Both the position numbers and the translations under genes were made by a program. Under the pieces are notes generated by a model that was not told where the DNA came from, searched no databases, and worked only from the letters and a program-made list of their open reading frames with translations. Below are positions 19,951 through 30,375 of a stretch of DNA of 64,000 nt, in pieces (positions within the stretch are counted from its first letter, which is position 1; each line of letters begins with the position of its first letter). The stretch spans positions 84,377 through 148,376 of the forward strand of contig NZ_BAKK01000008.1 of the NCBI RefSeq assembly GCF_000614145.1, given 5' to 3'. Origin of the DNA: Bacteroides faecichinchillae JCM 17102 (GTDB taxonomy: Bacteria; Bacteroidota; Bacteroidia; Bacteroidales; Bacteroidaceae).

Positions 19951-20618
19951 CTAATCTGTTGAAAATAAATGTTTTAATGGTAAGTAGAAAAGCTCTTTCT
20001 GATAGTGTGCCCCATCTGTTTCTTCTATCATGTCTACTTTGTCTTTCCAGGCCTGCCATTGATTTTCCGGAAGGAAAATACGATCATTCTTTCCAATAAT
20101 AACTTTCTGCCAAATGAATGAAGAAGGAGGTAAAGCCAGATACGAACATTGAATAGCAGTTAGTTCATCTTTTAATTCTTCAACAGGGCGTTGTGGGACT
20201 ACTGACAGAAACTCTTTGTATTCAACTGCTGAACCGCACATTCTCCTTTGGAATTTAAGTAGTGTCTGTTCATTTAAGCCTTGAAGTGTTCCGTCAAAAA
20301 TTGAGTATGCAATACCTCGTGTGTCGTCTATCGGATAAAGTGTACCGTTGAGAGCAATACTATAGACGATTGGTAAATAGGAAAATTTTTGCATAATCTG
20401 CGAGGTACCCATACTCCCATTGACCAGGCAATCAGTGTGATATGAGAGTATTTCTGAATAAGTGTATCGTCAAAATCCAATGAACGGTAGTCATAACAAA
20501 TCATCCAATCACAATCATTGGAATGAATTTGTTGAAATGGTGTTTCGTCCATTCCCCAACCTGCAAAGAAGAGAATCAGATGTGGATGACTATTTTTGAT
20601 TAAAAATTTCTGTATCAT
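19951..20618 (-). pseudogene. bioG: Pimeloyl-ACP methyl ester esterase, frameshifted
   Basis: BioG (DUF452-type alpha/beta hydrolase) removes the methyl ester after pimeloyl chain synthesis. The first 70 codons read well, with LILFFAGWGMDETPF and the nucleophile elbow AWSMG (Ser66). Then the frame is lost, and the matching continuation TSQIMQKFSYLPIVYSIALNG runs in another frame to the stop, including the expected acid-loop GKNDRIF. Joining them needs one added base around 20404-20411; the joined product would be ~222 residues. The ATG overlaps the bioF stop (ATGA). Either a sequencing indel or a real loss that would block biotin synthesis unless another esterase takes over. Confidence 0.8.
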
Positions 20619-21808
20619 TTGTTTAGAATAGAATTTATTAATTCATCAATTTCTTTCTTAGTGATATCTGCTGTTAATGAGAAACGGATACGGGAAGTTC
20701 CTTCGGGAACTGTTGGCGGACGAACAGGCAAAGCATAAAATCCTTTTCGTTGAAGTTCTTCTGCTTTGAGTATAGTGTCTTTGCTGTCGCCTACCACCAT
20801 AGGAACAATGTGGCTGACAGAAGGGCAAACATATCCTTTACAAGTGAGAGCTTCTTTAAGTTTTCGGCTAATTTGCAGTAAATGTTGCCTCTTTTCCTGA
20901 AAACTTGATAAGCGTTTTAAAATAAAAGAAGTCCATTGCACATTGATAGGTGGAAGAGCTGTTGTAAATATAAATGTCCTCATCTTATTGATGAGATAAT
21001 CACGTATCACATTACGACAAGCGATATAAGCACCTGTAGAAGCAATTGCTTTTCCGAAAGTTCCAACCAGAAAATCGATATCGTTTATACAGTTTTGTTC
21101 TTCGGCACAACCTAATCCTTTTTCTCCGCGTACACCAAAAGCGTGAGCTTCATCGACATATAATAGGACATTAGGATAGTGCTGTTTGAACTTGACAATA
21201 GTTGAAAGATCAGCTTCGTCACCGTCCATACTAAAGATACTTTCGGTAACGATGATGATTTTATTAAAGTGATTGTAATTTTCTTCTATTAATCTTTTCA
21301 ATTGTGATAAGTCGTTGTGCCGATACCGGATACACTTTGCGGCTGATAGACGGATACCATCTATCAGGCTGGCGTGAACCAACTTGTCTGCCAAAATCAG
21401 TGTATGAATATCACTGACAGCCGGAAGAATTCCGGTATTTGCATGATAACCGCTATTGAATACTAATGTACTTTCCGTACTGAACATATATGCTAATTGT
21501 TGTTCCAATTCTTGATAGGCTGTGAAATTGCCTGTCAATAGACGTGAAGAAGAGGAAGTTGGCAGAAAGGTTTGAGGAGTCAAAGTTTCTAAAAAGTCAT
21601 TTCTTAGAGACAAGTCGTTCGACAGACCCAAATAGTCATTGGAAGAGAGGTTTAGCATTCGCTGTCCGTTCACTACTACCTCACCCTTATTGTGAATAAG
21701 TTGAGGAAGGGAACGGAAATTTCTTTTTTCTTTTAAAGTTTGTAATTCTTCTTGTATTGAATTGATAAAATCATTCATATGGTAGTTGCTTGCATAATTA
21801 ATAAACAT
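20615..21808 (-). CDS. bioF: 8-amino-7-oxononanoate synthase
   Basis: PLP enzyme condensing pimeloyl-ACP with L-alanine; 397 residues, or 387 if translation starts at the second Met (21778), which fits family length better. Visible: SSNDYLGLS near the N terminus, FNSGYHANTG, the DEAHAFGVRGEKGLG cofactor-binding segment and GTFGKAIASTGAY with the Schiff-base lysine. It overlaps bioG by four bases and follows bioB-bioA after 38 bases. The family also contains alpha-oxoamine synthases such as Kbl, but the operon settles the role. Confidence 0.93.
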   Translation of the reverse strand: MFINYASNYHMNDFINSIQEELQTLKEKRNFRSLPQLIHNKGEVVVNGQRMLNLSSNDYLGLSNDLSLRNDFLETLTPQTFLPTSSSSRLLTGNFTAYQELEQQLAYMFSTESTLVFNSGYHANTGILPAVSDIHTLILADKLVHASLIDGIRLSAAKCIRYRHNDLSQLKRLIEENYNHFNKIIIVTESIFSMDGDEADLSTIVKFKQHYPNVLLYVDEAHAFGVRGEKGLGCAEEQNCINDIDFLVGTFGKAIASTGAYIACRNVIRDYLINKMRTFIFTTALPPINVQWTSFILKRLSSFQEKRQHLLQISRKLKEALTCKGYVCPSVSHIVPMVVGDSKDTILKAEELQRKGFYALPVRPPTVPEGTSRIRFSLTADITKKEIDELINSILNK

Positions 21809-21846
21809 TCATTAGTCTAATTTATTCTTTTCTGTACGGTTACCTT

Positions 21847-24258
21847 CTACATCTCTTTTATTATCTTGAGCAATCCGGAAGTCAGTTTACTTAATTGAGA
21901 GTCAGTGATAATAAATGGAGGCATTAGATAAACGAGTTTTCCAAATGGCCGTACCCAGATTCCTTCTTCTACAAATCTACGTTGCATATACGCCATATTT
22001 ACAGGTTGTTTGGTTTCGATGACTCCGATAGCTCCCAATACCCGTACATCAGCTACTTGCGGAAGTTTACGAGCGGGTGCTAGTTCTTCATTCAATTGTG
22101 TTTCGATTCGTTTTACATTCCTCTGCCATCCCGAATCTAACAATAATCGTATGGAAGCACAAGCCACAGCACAAGCAAGCGGATTGCCCATAAAAGTAGG
22201 TCCATGCATAAAGGCTCCTGGTGCATGATTGGAAATTGTATCAGCTATCCGGTTACTAGCTAATACAGCAGATAGGGTCATATAACCTCCAGTGAGTGCC
22301 TTACCGATACACATAATATCCGGTTCTACTTGAGCATGTTCCCAGGCAAAGAGTTTTCCGGTACGTCCGAATCCAGTAGCGATCTCATCGAAAATAAGCA
22401 AGATATTATGTTTTTGACAAAGCTGGGAGGCCTCTTTTAGATATTGTGGATGATAGAACCGCATACCACCAGCACCCTGAACAATCGGCTCCAGAATCAG
22501 TGCAGCCAAATCATTGGAATGCTCTTCAATCACTTTTTGTAGCGGTTCAATATCTGTCGGTTGCCATTCTTTCCCAAATTTAGAAACAGGGGAAGGAGCA
22601 AAATAACGAATCGGAAGAGAAGTCTCGAAAAGATTGTGCATTCCTGTGACCGGATCACAAACAGACATGGCATTCCATGTGTCTCCATGATAACCGGACC
22701 GAATTGTTACGAAATTGTTTTTGCTGGATTTTCCTATAGCATACCAATACTGAATAGCCATTTTCATAGCGACTTCAACCGCTACTGATCCTGAATCTGC
22801 ATAGAAAATCTTCTGCATAGAAGGGGGAACTAAAGGAAGGATTAACTTGCCTAATTCTATTGCAGGATCGTGTGTCAATCCTCCAAACATTACGTGAGAC
22901 ATTTTATCTAACTGTTCTTTCGCTGCCTGATTGAGTATAGGATGATTATATCCATGTACCGCACACCACCAGGAAGACATTCCTTCAATCAATTCCTGTC
23001 CGCTTTCTAATGTGATGGTTACACCATCCGCTCTTTTCACCTTATATACCGGAAGCGGGTCTGTCGTAGAAGTATAAGGATGCCACAAATGCTCGCGGTC
23101 GAATTGTGAATCGGCGAAATGATATCCTTCTTTCAGAATCATCTGTTTATCATCGGATATTTTAGAGCCTAGAGTGGTAAGAAGATCGCCGACTATTGCC
23201 GAATTGATTCCGATATACAATGCTTTTTGCATCGCTTCCGTACTGAGTTGCGAACGTCCTCCGGCAAAACGTAGAAATGCTGTGGGATTAATAAATCGGA
23301 ATAATGCAATGGTCCTCAGTATCTCTTCTACACTTAACGGTTCTTCCTTTTCAAGAGGAGTGCCTGGTATAGGACTTAACAGATTGATAGGAATAGACTG
23401 GACATTCAGTTTTGCAAGGGTAAATGCAAATTCAATGCGTTGTTCCATAGTTTCTCCCATACCAATAATACCTCCACAACAAATATCCATACCTACTCGG
23501 CGTGCTGCATCAAGCGTAGCCAATTTTTGCTCTTGCGTATGAGTGGAACAAAGTTTTGGAAAGTAGGAGGGAGCCGTTTCCAGATTACAGTGATAACGGG
23601 TAATTCCTGCATCATGAAGTGCTTTTAATTCTCCTTCATTGAGTAATCCCAATGAAGCACAAAGTTGAATCGATGAATGTTTTCGAATGTGACTTACCGT
23701 ATCACAAAGTTGGGTAATCTGTTTGGGAGAAGGTTTTCGTCCGCTGGTGACGAGGGAGAAACGATTGACGTCTTGATTTTCGTTGTATTTTGCCTGTCGG
23801 AGGCATTCTTCTGAGGGGAGGAGGTCGTAAATATCCGCTTTAGTCTGATAGTGGGAAGATTGTGCACACCACTTACAGTTCTCCGGACACTTGCCGGACT
23901 TGGCATTAATGATGGAACACATGTCGAATTCGTGTGAAGCACATGCGACAGTAATTTCGTGTGCGGCAGCGTAGAGCGCATCTCCGTCCGCCATGTTGGC
24001 TAGCCAGGTAGCTTGTTCGGGCGATACTTCGATCCCTGCCAGTACCTGGTCTTTAATTTCTTTAAGTGTCATAAATGTTTGGGATGAGATAGTTACTTTG
24101 ACATCCTGCTTCTGAAGCGCAATATCTATCACATTGGTATGTAGATGACCAATCTGAAATTCACGTCCCAAACTAGCAAAAGCGGCATAGTTTTTTCTGC
24201 CCCAATATTGGAAACGGGGAAGGGTGCGTGTAGTCTGTATGTGATATTGTTTCTTCAT
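21847..24258 (-). CDS. bioBA: Biotin synthase - DAPA aminotransferase fusion (BioB-BioA)
   Basis: 803-residue bifunctional protein. About 63-380 is BioB, a radical-SAM enzyme inserting sulfur into dethiobiotin: CPENCKWC supplies Cys124, 128 and 131 for the 4Fe-4S cluster. About 385-803 is BioA (adenosylmethionine-8-amino-7-oxononanoate transaminase): [34 protein letters not shown] and GKALTGGYM with PLP lysine Lys653. Thus the fourth-last and last steps are joined. Residues 1-62 are an extra N-terminal piece ([17 protein letters not shown]...) absent from BioB; the BioB part could start at Met63 (24072). The promoter 26 bases or so upstream of 24258 supports transcription of the long form. 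Confidence 0.93.
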   Translation of the reverse strand: MKKQYHIQTTRTLPRFQYWGRKNYAAFASLGREFQIGHLHTNVIDIALQKQDVKVTISSQTFMTLKEIKDQVLAGIEVSPEQATWLANMADGDALYAAAHEITVACASHEFDMCSIINAKSGKCPENCKWCAQSSHYQTKADIYDLLPSEECLRQAKYNENQDVNRFSLVTSGRKPSPKQITQLCDTVSHIRKHSSIQLCASLGLLNEGELKALHDAGITRYHCNLETAPSYFPKLCSTHTQEQKLATLDAARRVGMDICCGGIIGMGETMEQRIEFAFTLAKLNVQSIPINLLSPIPGTPLEKEEPLSVEEILRTIALFRFINPTAFLRFAGGRSQLSTEAMQKALYIGINSAIVGDLLTTLGSKISDDKQMILKEGYHFADSQFDREHLWHPYTSTTDPLPVYKVKRADGVTITLESGQELIEGMSSWWCAVHGYNHPILNQAAKEQLDKMSHVMFGGLTHDPAIELGKLILPLVPPSMQKIFYADSGSVAVEVAMKMAIQYWYAIGKSSKNNFVTIRSGYHGDTWNAMSVCDPVTGMHNLFETSLPIRYFAPSPVSKFGKEWQPTDIEPLQKVIEEHSNDLAALILEPIVQGAGGMRFYHPQYLKEASQLCQKHNILLIFDEIATGFGRTGKLFAWEHAQVEPDIMCIGKALTGGYMTLSAVLASNRIADTISNHAPGAFMHGPTFMGNPLACAVACASIRLLLDSGWQRNVKRIETQLNEELAPARKLPQVADVRVLGAIGVIETKQPVNMAYMQRRFVEEGIWVRPFGKLVYLMPPFIITDSQLSKLTSGLLKIIKEM

Positions 24259-24266
24259 CAGGTTCG

Positions 24267-24292
24267 TGTCCTTATTTGAATAGAACGGGACA
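24267..24292 (-). promoter_or_regulatory. Candidate BirA-type operator of the biotin operon
   Basis: On the minus strand TGTCC and GGACA are separated by 16 bases, overlapping the promoter end and the transcription start region. BirA operators are known as two short inverted arms about 14-16 bases apart (TTGTnnACC type). Arms are only five bases here, so this is a proposal. Confidence 0.35.
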
Positions 24293-24321
24293 AATGTACG
24301 AAGAATCTATGGATAAGCAAA
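24291..24321 (-). promoter_or_regulatory. Promoter of the biotin operon
   Basis: On the minus strand TTTG (24321-24318), a 19-base spacer and TACATTTG (24298-24291) match the Bacteroides -33/-7 promoter exactly. The start codon of bioB-bioA lies 33 bases further on. Confidence 0.8.
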
Positions 24322-24324
24322 TCT

Positions 24325-25431
24325 TTATTTACTTTTCCGATACTGCTTACGTACATTGAAATTGAAGCCAGCATATATCTGGAGTGTACCGAAACCATTG
24401 TCGAGAGAGAAACTGCCTCGATGATAATTATAGTTCTTTCCGACAAATGAAGTACCCACGAAGTATTTTCCATTGTTGTATACAATCCCTGCACGAATAA
24501 GGAAATCCAGATTGAACTTGCCATACCATTTTCTTCCTTCGCGGACTTCTGCATCTATGTCGGATGCTTTATAAGCAATAGCAGGAGTAAGAGAAAGACA
24601 GGCTAGACAGTTTCGTGCAAAGACCCAGTTGTAGGCATAACCGAAGCTGATATTAGCATTCGTATATTTTATTTTCTCTACTTTCATTCCGTCATTCATG
24701 TTTTCTTGAATAATATTCGGTAATTGTGTATATTCAAAATCCAGATTGTGCTTGGAAATCGAAAAACCGGCAATGAACGAACCTGCATTAAGTCGTTGAT
24801 TGGTCGATTGGCTAAAAGCTGCGGGATAGGAGAATCTACGATTATTAAATATATAGTATAGATTCAATCCTTTTATATTCACCTCCATACCATTAAAATT
24901 AGCCGTATAATCTGATGGTATTTCTTCCGGGAATCCTTTTATTTTATGAATCTTATAATTATTTCCCGTACGGCGATAGAAGATATCCACACCAAATTTA
25001 GAACTATAAAGGCTCAAATCGAACTCGGTCCCTTTGTTCTTCCGGTTTGTTTTTCGGTAGATATCATCCACATCGAAAGACCATCCTAGAAAAATCCATT
25101 GCCAACCGAAATAAAGACCAATTTTATTATGAGGATTGGGTGAAAAACTCAACTTCTGCGGGTGAGGTTGCGCGCTGGTGACGGAATAATATTCGAAATT
25201 GCTGAAATGAGTGATCATGAGTGCGTAATTGTAACGATTAGGACTAATATAGGTTGTATCAAAATCACTGAAATTCAGGAACTTCTTGATTGCTCTTTTA
25301 AAAGTACCGGATTTGGTGGAGATGGTATCTGTTTGTTCACTGTTGCAGACAAGTGTATCCTTCCTCTCAGTCTGAGCCTGTAGGGAGAACGACATAAATA
25401 GAAAAAGATAAAGAACAAATCGTTTTATCAT
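24325..25431 (-). CDS. DUF4421 family exported protein
   Basis: 368 residues with a signal peptide cut near residue 19 (LQA-Q). The body is beta-rich and aromatic-rich with repeated strand/turn patterns, and the start of the mature part contains FDTTYISPNRYNYALM, characteristic of DUF4421, a Bacteroidetes family predicted to be an outer-membrane barrel. The C terminus ends in GFNFNVRKQYRKSK rather than a terminal Phe. Function unknown. It is upstream of the biotin operon on the same strand but that operon has its own promoter, so it is probably a separate unit. Confidence 0.75.
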   Translation of the reverse strand: MIKRFVLYLFLFMSFSLQAQTERKDTLVCNSEQTDTISTKSGTFKRAIKKFLNFSDFDTTYISPNRYNYALMITHFSNFEYYSVTSAQPHPQKLSFSPNPHNKIGLYFGWQWIFLGWSFDVDDIYRKTNRKNKGTEFDLSLYSSKFGVDIFYRRTGNNYKIHKIKGFPEEIPSDYTANFNGMEVNIKGLNLYYIFNNRRFSYPAAFSQSTNQRLNAGSFIAGFSISKHNLDFEYTQLPNIIQENMNDGMKVEKIKYTNANISFGYAYNWVFARNCLACLSLTPAIAYKASDIDAEVREGRKWYGKFNLDFLIRAGIVYNNGKYFVGTSFVGKNYNYHRGSFSLDNGFGTLQIYAGFNFNVRKQYRKSK

Positions 25432-25589
25432 GTGATTCCTTTTGTCAGTTGGGCCTAATTCGTTTTACGAAAGTACGACCTTTCTGGGATTTATACTAAT
25501 AATCATCTAAAAAATGTTTTGTTTCCTAAACAATAAACTTCATTGTACTGTTAGTTACAGCAAGCAAATAAATCCTAAACCACAAAATT

Positions 25590-28500
25590 ATGAGAATCTA
25601 TTTTCGTCTGATCATGGCGTTTCTTTTGCTCTCGGCGGGAAATATGGTATATGCAGGAGTACAGCAAGATAAACGTGTAACGGGTACAGTGAGTTCTGAA
25701 GGCGAACCTTTACCCGGCGTTTCTGTGCAAGTAAAAGGTACTTCTACTGGCACAATCACTAATATAGATGGAAATTATTCCATTGAAGTTCCGGTGAATG
25801 GAACATTAATATTTCGTTTTGTCGGCTTGAGAACCGTTGAACAAGCAGTGGATGGTCGGAATACGATTAATGTTATTATGGAAACGGAAAGCAAAGAATT
25901 GGATGAAGTAATGGTAGTAGCTTATACTACGGCCAAAAAGTATAGTTTTACCGGAGCGGCCTCGACGATGAAAGCCGGAGAAATTGAAAAGCTGCAGACT
26001 TCCAGTATCTCACGTGTACTGGAAGGAACGGTGTCGGGTGTACAGGCTAGTGCAGCCAGTGGACAGCCCGGTACGGATGCAGAGATTCGTATTCGTGGTA
26101 TCGGTTCTATCAATGCTTCCAGTGCTCCGTTGTATGTGGTGGATGGGGTTCCGTTTGATGGTAGTGTCAATTCTATTAATCCCGATGATATAGCCTCTAT
26201 GACAGTATTGAAAGATGCAGCCTCTGCTGCTTTGTACGGTTCACGTGGTGCTAACGGTGTAATTATTATCACAACAAAACAAGGTCAGCAGGAGTCTAAA
26301 CCGACAGTGAAGATAAAAGCTACTTTGGGAGGTTCTAATCGAGCCGTTCGTGATTACGATCGTGTCAGTACAGATCAATATTTTGAGTTATATTGGGAGG
26401 CACTTAGAAATCAATATGCCCGTAGTTCCGATTATACTCCTGCCACTGCGGCTATGCAGGCTTCCAAAGAGTTGGTTACTAGGTTGATGGGAGACGGTTC
26501 GAATCCTTATGGTCCGCAATATTCTCAGCCTGTTGGTACAGATGGTAAACTGGTGAATGGTGCACGTCCGTTGTGGAATTCCAATTGGAGTGATGCTATG
26601 GAACAGCAGGCACTTCGGACGGAGTTGAATCTGAGTGTTTCTGGTGGCGGTAAATCCAATCAGTACTTTTTCTCAGCAGGATATCTGAATGATAAAGGTA
26701 TTGCGCTTGAATCCGGTTATAAACGTTTTAATCTGCGTTCAAATGTGACAAGTGAAATGACTTCCTGGCTGAAAGGAAGTGTAAACTTGAGTTTTACTCA
26801 TTCAATGCAGAACTATCCGGTATCTTCGGATTCAAAGACTAGTAATGTGATTACTGCCGGACGTACTATGCCCGGTTTCTATCCTATTTATGAAAGGAAT
26901 GCAGATGGAAGTTTTCGGTTGGACGAAAATGGAAAGCGTATTTATGATTTCGGTTCGTACCGTCCTTCAGGATCAATGGCAAACTGGAACTTACCAGCTA
27001 CATTACCGACGGATAAGTCCGAAAGGATGAAAGATGAATTCTCCGGTCGTACGTTTCTGGAAGCAGCTATTTTGGAAGGACTGAAGTTCAAGACGAGTTT
27101 CAACTTCGATTTGATCAACTATAATACATTAGATTATACGAATATAAAATTGGGTCCCGCAGCAATAAATGGTGGTGGAGCAAGTCGTCTCAATTCTCGG
27201 ACTTTCTCTTGGACTTGGAATAATATCGCTACTTACGATAAAACGTTTGGTGATCATCATTTCAATATTTTGGCGGGAATGGAAGCTTATTCTTATCGTT
27301 ACGATGAACTGACAGCTTCCCGTTCTAAAATGTCACAACCTGATATGCCGGAATTGGTAGTCGGTTCACAACTGACAGGAGGGTCGGGATATCGTGTAGA
27401 TTACGCATTGGTAGGTTATCTGTCACAGTTATTATATGATTATCAGAATAAATATTTCTTTTCGGCTTCTTACCGCCGCGACGGTTCTTCCCGGTTTGCA
27501 CCCGGTACACGCTGGGGAAACTTCTGGTCATTGGGTGTATCCTGGCGTATAGATCGTGAGAATTTTATGGCTGCTACTACCGACTGGTTATCTGCATTAA
27601 CCATAAAAATGAGTTATGGCGCTCAGGGAAATGATAATCTGGGTACGTATTATGCAAGTAAAGGGCTTTATACAATTGTTTCGAATCTAGGTGAGAATGC
27701 GCTGGTATCCAGTCGTATGGCAACTCCCAATTTAAAATGGGAGACTAACCTGAATTTTAATTTAGGTCTTGACTTTTCACTATTTAACAACCGTTTCTCC
27801 GGTTCGTTCGACTTTTTCCAACGACGTTCGAAAGATTTGTTATATGCACGCCCGATAGCACCTTCTTTGGGATATATTACGATAGATGAGAATGTGGGAG
27901 CATTGAAGAATACCGGTGTTGAGTTGGTACTGAACGGAACGATTATCAATCAAAACGGTTGGGTTTGGAAACTAGGTATAAACTTGACTCATTATAAGAA
28001 TAAGGTAACTGAACTTCCATTGAAGGATATGCCACAAAGCGGAGTGAATAAATTGCAAGTGGGTCGTTCGGTTTATGATTTCTATATGAAAGAGTGGGCG
28101 GGAGTGAATCCTGAAAACGGAGACCCGTTGTGGTATAAAGATCTGAAAGATGACAATAAAAATGTGATTGGACGTACGACTACCAACGATTATTCTAAAG
28201 CCAGTGATTATTATATTAATAAATCCTCACTTCCCAAAGTATATGGTGGGTTTAATACTTCACTTTCCTGGAAAGGCATTGACCTTTCGGCTGTATTTGC
28301 ATATAGCATTGGTGGATATATTTACAACCGTGACATCACAATGATTCTGCACAATGGTAGTTTAGAAGGGCGTGATTGGTCTACGGAGATTTTAAAACGA
28401 TGGACTCCTGAAAACCGATATACGGATGTACCTGCTTTGAGTACTACATCCAATAATTGGAATTCGACTTCTACTCGTTTCTTGCAGAATAACTCCTATA

Positions 28501-28715
28501 TGCGTCTGAAGAACCTGACACTTTCTTATACATTGCCCAAACAATGGATTAACAGAATTGCTTTAGGAGAAGTACAGGTATATGTGCAGGGGGACAATCT
28601 ATTTACGATCCATCGGAATCAGGGATTAGACCCGGAACAGGGGATTACAGGTATCACTTATTACCGTTATCCGGCTATGAGAACGATTTCCGGTGGCATT
28701 AATATTTCTTTTTAA
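25590..28715 (+). CDS. SusC-like TonB-dependent outer-membrane receptor
   Basis: 1041 residues. Signal peptide (~1-23), carboxypeptidase-regulatory-like beta sandwich (~28-105: GTVSSEGEPLPGVSVQVKGT...), TonB box-like ELDEVMVVAYTT (~105-116), plug domain with GVQASAASGQPGTDAEIRIRGIGS and the SusC signature YVVDGVPFDG, then a long barrel ending in ...GGINISF with a terminal Phe. It imports a ligand captured by the SusD-like lipoprotein encoded 11 bases downstream. No glycoside hydrolase, sulfatase, peptidase or sigma/anti-sigma pair is adjacent, so the substrate cannot be guessed. It diverges from the DUF4421 gene. Confidence 0.95.
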   Translation: MRIYFRLIMAFLLLSAGNMVYAGVQQDKRVTGTVSSEGEPLPGVSVQVKGTSTGTITNIDGNYSIEVPVNGTLIFRFVGLRTVEQAVDGRNTINVIMETESKELDEVMVVAYTTAKKYSFTGAASTMKAGEIEKLQTSSISRVLEGTVSGVQASAASGQPGTDAEIRIRGIGSINASSAPLYVVDGVPFDGSVNSINPDDIASMTVLKDAASAALYGSRGANGVIIITTKQGQQESKPTVKIKATLGGSNRAVRDYDRVSTDQYFELYWEALRNQYARSSDYTPATAAMQASKELVTRLMGDGSNPYGPQYSQPVGTDGKLVNGARPLWNSNWSDAMEQQALRTELNLSVSGGGKSNQYFFSAGYLNDKGIALESGYKRFNLRSNVTSEMTSWLKGSVNLSFTHSMQNYPVSSDSKTSNVITAGRTMPGFYPIYERNADGSFRLDENGKRIYDFGSYRPSGSMANWNLPATLPTDKSERMKDEFSGRTFLEAAILEGLKFKTSFNFDLINYNTLDYTNIKLGPAAINGGGASRLNSRTFSWTWNNIATYDKTFGDHHFNILAGMEAYSYRYDELTASRSKMSQPDMPELVVGSQLTGGSGYRVDYALVGYLSQLLYDYQNKYFFSASYRRDGSSRFAPGTRWGNFWSLGVSWRIDRENFMAATTDWLSALTIKMSYGAQGNDNLGTYYASKGLYTIVSNLGENALVSSRMATPNLKWETNLNFNLGLDFSLFNNRFSGSFDFFQRRSKDLLYARPIAPSLGYITIDENVGALKNTGVELVLNGTIINQNGWVWKLGINLTHYKNKVTELPLKDMPQSGVNKLQVGRSVYDFYMKEWAGVNPENGDPLWYKDLKDDNKNVIGRTTTNDYSKASDYYINKSSLPKVYGGFNTSLSWKGIDLSAVFAYSIGGYIYNRDITMILHNGSLEGRDWSTEILKRWTPENRYTDVPALSTTSNNWNSTSTRFLQNNSYMRLKNLTLSYTLPKQWINRIALGEVQVYVQGDNLFTIHRNQGLDPEQGITGITYYRYPAMRTISGGINISF

Positions 28716-28726
28716 ATGCAGTATAA

Positions 28727-30211
28727 ATGATGAAGAAGATAAAAATAAAATCCATTCTAACAGTAGTTGCCGGATTCTTCCTGGTGACAAGCTGTAGCAG
28801 TAATTTCTTAAATACGGATCCTACGGACGCGGTAGATTCTGATAAAGTTCCTGTCCCGGAAAATGCGGAAGCACTCTTTAATGGTGCATGGTATAATCTG
28901 TTTGAATATACCAGTACGTATGCCAATGTCGGTTATCGTGCACTTCAATGTCAAGACGATATGATGGCGAGCGACGTTGTTTCCCGTCCGAAGTACGGTT
29001 TCAATTCTTCATATCAGTTTGGTGATGTGGCAATTCCTTCCAATAACAGAACTGCATTTGCATGGTATCTGATGTATAAGACGATTGATAACTGTAATAC
29101 AGCTATTTCTATAAAAGGCGACTCGGAAAAACTTCGACAGTCACAAGGACAGGCATTAGTTTTACGAGCTTTTTGTTATTTGCATTTGGTACAACACTAT
29201 CAGTTCACTTATCTGAAGGATAAAAATGCTCCTTGCGTGCCAATTTATACAGAACCCAATACCTATACCTCAGTGCCAAAAGGAAAGTCGTCTGTGGCAC
29301 AAGTGTATCAGCGTATCTTTGATGATTTGAATCTGGCACAAGATTACCTCAAGAATTATGCTCGTGGTGGCGATAATCAGAAGTTTAAACCCAATACGGC
29401 AGTCATCCATGGGCTTTTAGCTCGTGCTTATTTATTGACCGGACAATGGAGGGAAGCTGCAAAAGCAGCAGAAGCAGCTCGTGAAGGATATTCGTTAATG
29501 ACAACTACAGCTGAATATGGAGGTTTTAATAACGTATCCAATAAGGAATGGATATGGGGTTTTCCGCAGATTCCTTCTCAATCGGATGCGAGTTATAACT
29601 TTTTGTATTTAGATCCGATGTATGTTGGTGGATATAGCAGTTTTATGGCAGATCCTCATCTGAAAGATACCTTTACGGAGGGAGATATTCGTCTACCTCT
29701 GTTTCAATGGATGCGTGAAGGTTACTTGGGATATAAAAAATTTCAAATGCGCGCGGATGATACAGCTGATATCGTACTGATGCGTGCTGCCGAAATGTAT
29801 TTGATAGAAGCGGAAGCAAAAGTTCGTGACGGAGTAGAATTGCAGCAGGCTGTCATACCGTTGAATACATTGCGCCGAGCGCGTGGAGTAGGTGATTATG
29901 ACCTGACCGGTAAATCCGAAGACGATGTGATCAAAGAAATTTTGATGGAACGTCGTCGTGAACTTTGGGGAGAAGGATTTGGTATTACTGATGTACTTCG
30001 TACACAGCAAGCGGTAGAACGTACTGCTCTATCGGAAGAAGTACAAAAGATCCAAGTTGATTGTTTACAGGAAGACGGTACTTTTGCCAAACGTAATCCG
30101 TTGGGACATTGGTTCCTTAAATTCCCTAATGACAAACCGTTTACTCCCAATAGTACTTACTATTTATATGCTATTCCGGAAAAAGAGATAAATGCTAACC
30201 CTAATCTTTAA
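28727..30211 (+). CDS. SusD/RagB-like nutrient-binding lipoprotein
   Basis: 494 residues, surface lipoprotein partner of the SusC-like receptor. Signal peptide with LVTS-Cys22 lipobox. SusD features: N-terminal FLNTDPTDAVDSD, TPR-like helices (GQALVLRAFCYLHLVQHY; HGLLARAYLLTGQWREAAKAAEAA), and the C-terminal IVLMRAAEMYLIEAEAKVR followed by LNTLRRARGV and ILMERRRELWGEG. Ends with AIPEKEINANPNL, typical of the family. Followed by a strong terminator, so the pair is a two-gene unit. Confidence 0.95.
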   Translation: MMKKIKIKSILTVVAGFFLVTSCSSNFLNTDPTDAVDSDKVPVPENAEALFNGAWYNLFEYTSTYANVGYRALQCQDDMMASDVVSRPKYGFNSSYQFGDVAIPSNNRTAFAWYLMYKTIDNCNTAISIKGDSEKLRQSQGQALVLRAFCYLHLVQHYQFTYLKDKNAPCVPIYTEPNTYTSVPKGKSSVAQVYQRIFDDLNLAQDYLKNYARGGDNQKFKPNTAVIHGLLARAYLLTGQWREAAKAAEAAREGYSLMTTTAEYGGFNNVSNKEWIWGFPQIPSQSDASYNFLYLDPMYVGGYSSFMADPHLKDTFTEGDIRLPLFQWMREGYLGYKKFQMRADDTADIVLMRAAEMYLIEAEAKVRDGVELQQAVIPLNTLRRARGVGDYDLTGKSEDDVIKEILMERRRELWGEGFGITDVLRTQQAVERTALSEEVQKIQVDCLQEDGTFAKRNPLGHWFLKFPNDKPFTPNSTYYLYAIPEKEINANPNL

Positions 30212-30250
30212 ATAGCTCTCTTGATTTTTTGACTTTGACCTTAACATGTG

Positions 30251-30290
30251 AGCCGGTGTACGTCGGGATGACGTATACCGGCTATTTTTT
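30251..30290 (+). terminator. Terminator of the SusC/SusD unit
   Basis: Fourteen-base arms AGCCGGTGTACGTC/GACGTATACCGGCT (one G-U pair), five-base loop, then ATTTTTT. Confidence 0.9.
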
Positions 30291-30375
30291 CTTATAGTTG
30301 GAATACAGTTGATAGTGCCGGAATTTTTAAGATGTCAATTGAATTAGCCAGTTTGTCATCGGTAGTCATTAAAAG

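Noticed and set aside
25590..30211. Polysaccharide-utilisation locus
   Set aside because: No enzyme or regulator is adjacent; only the transport pair is present.
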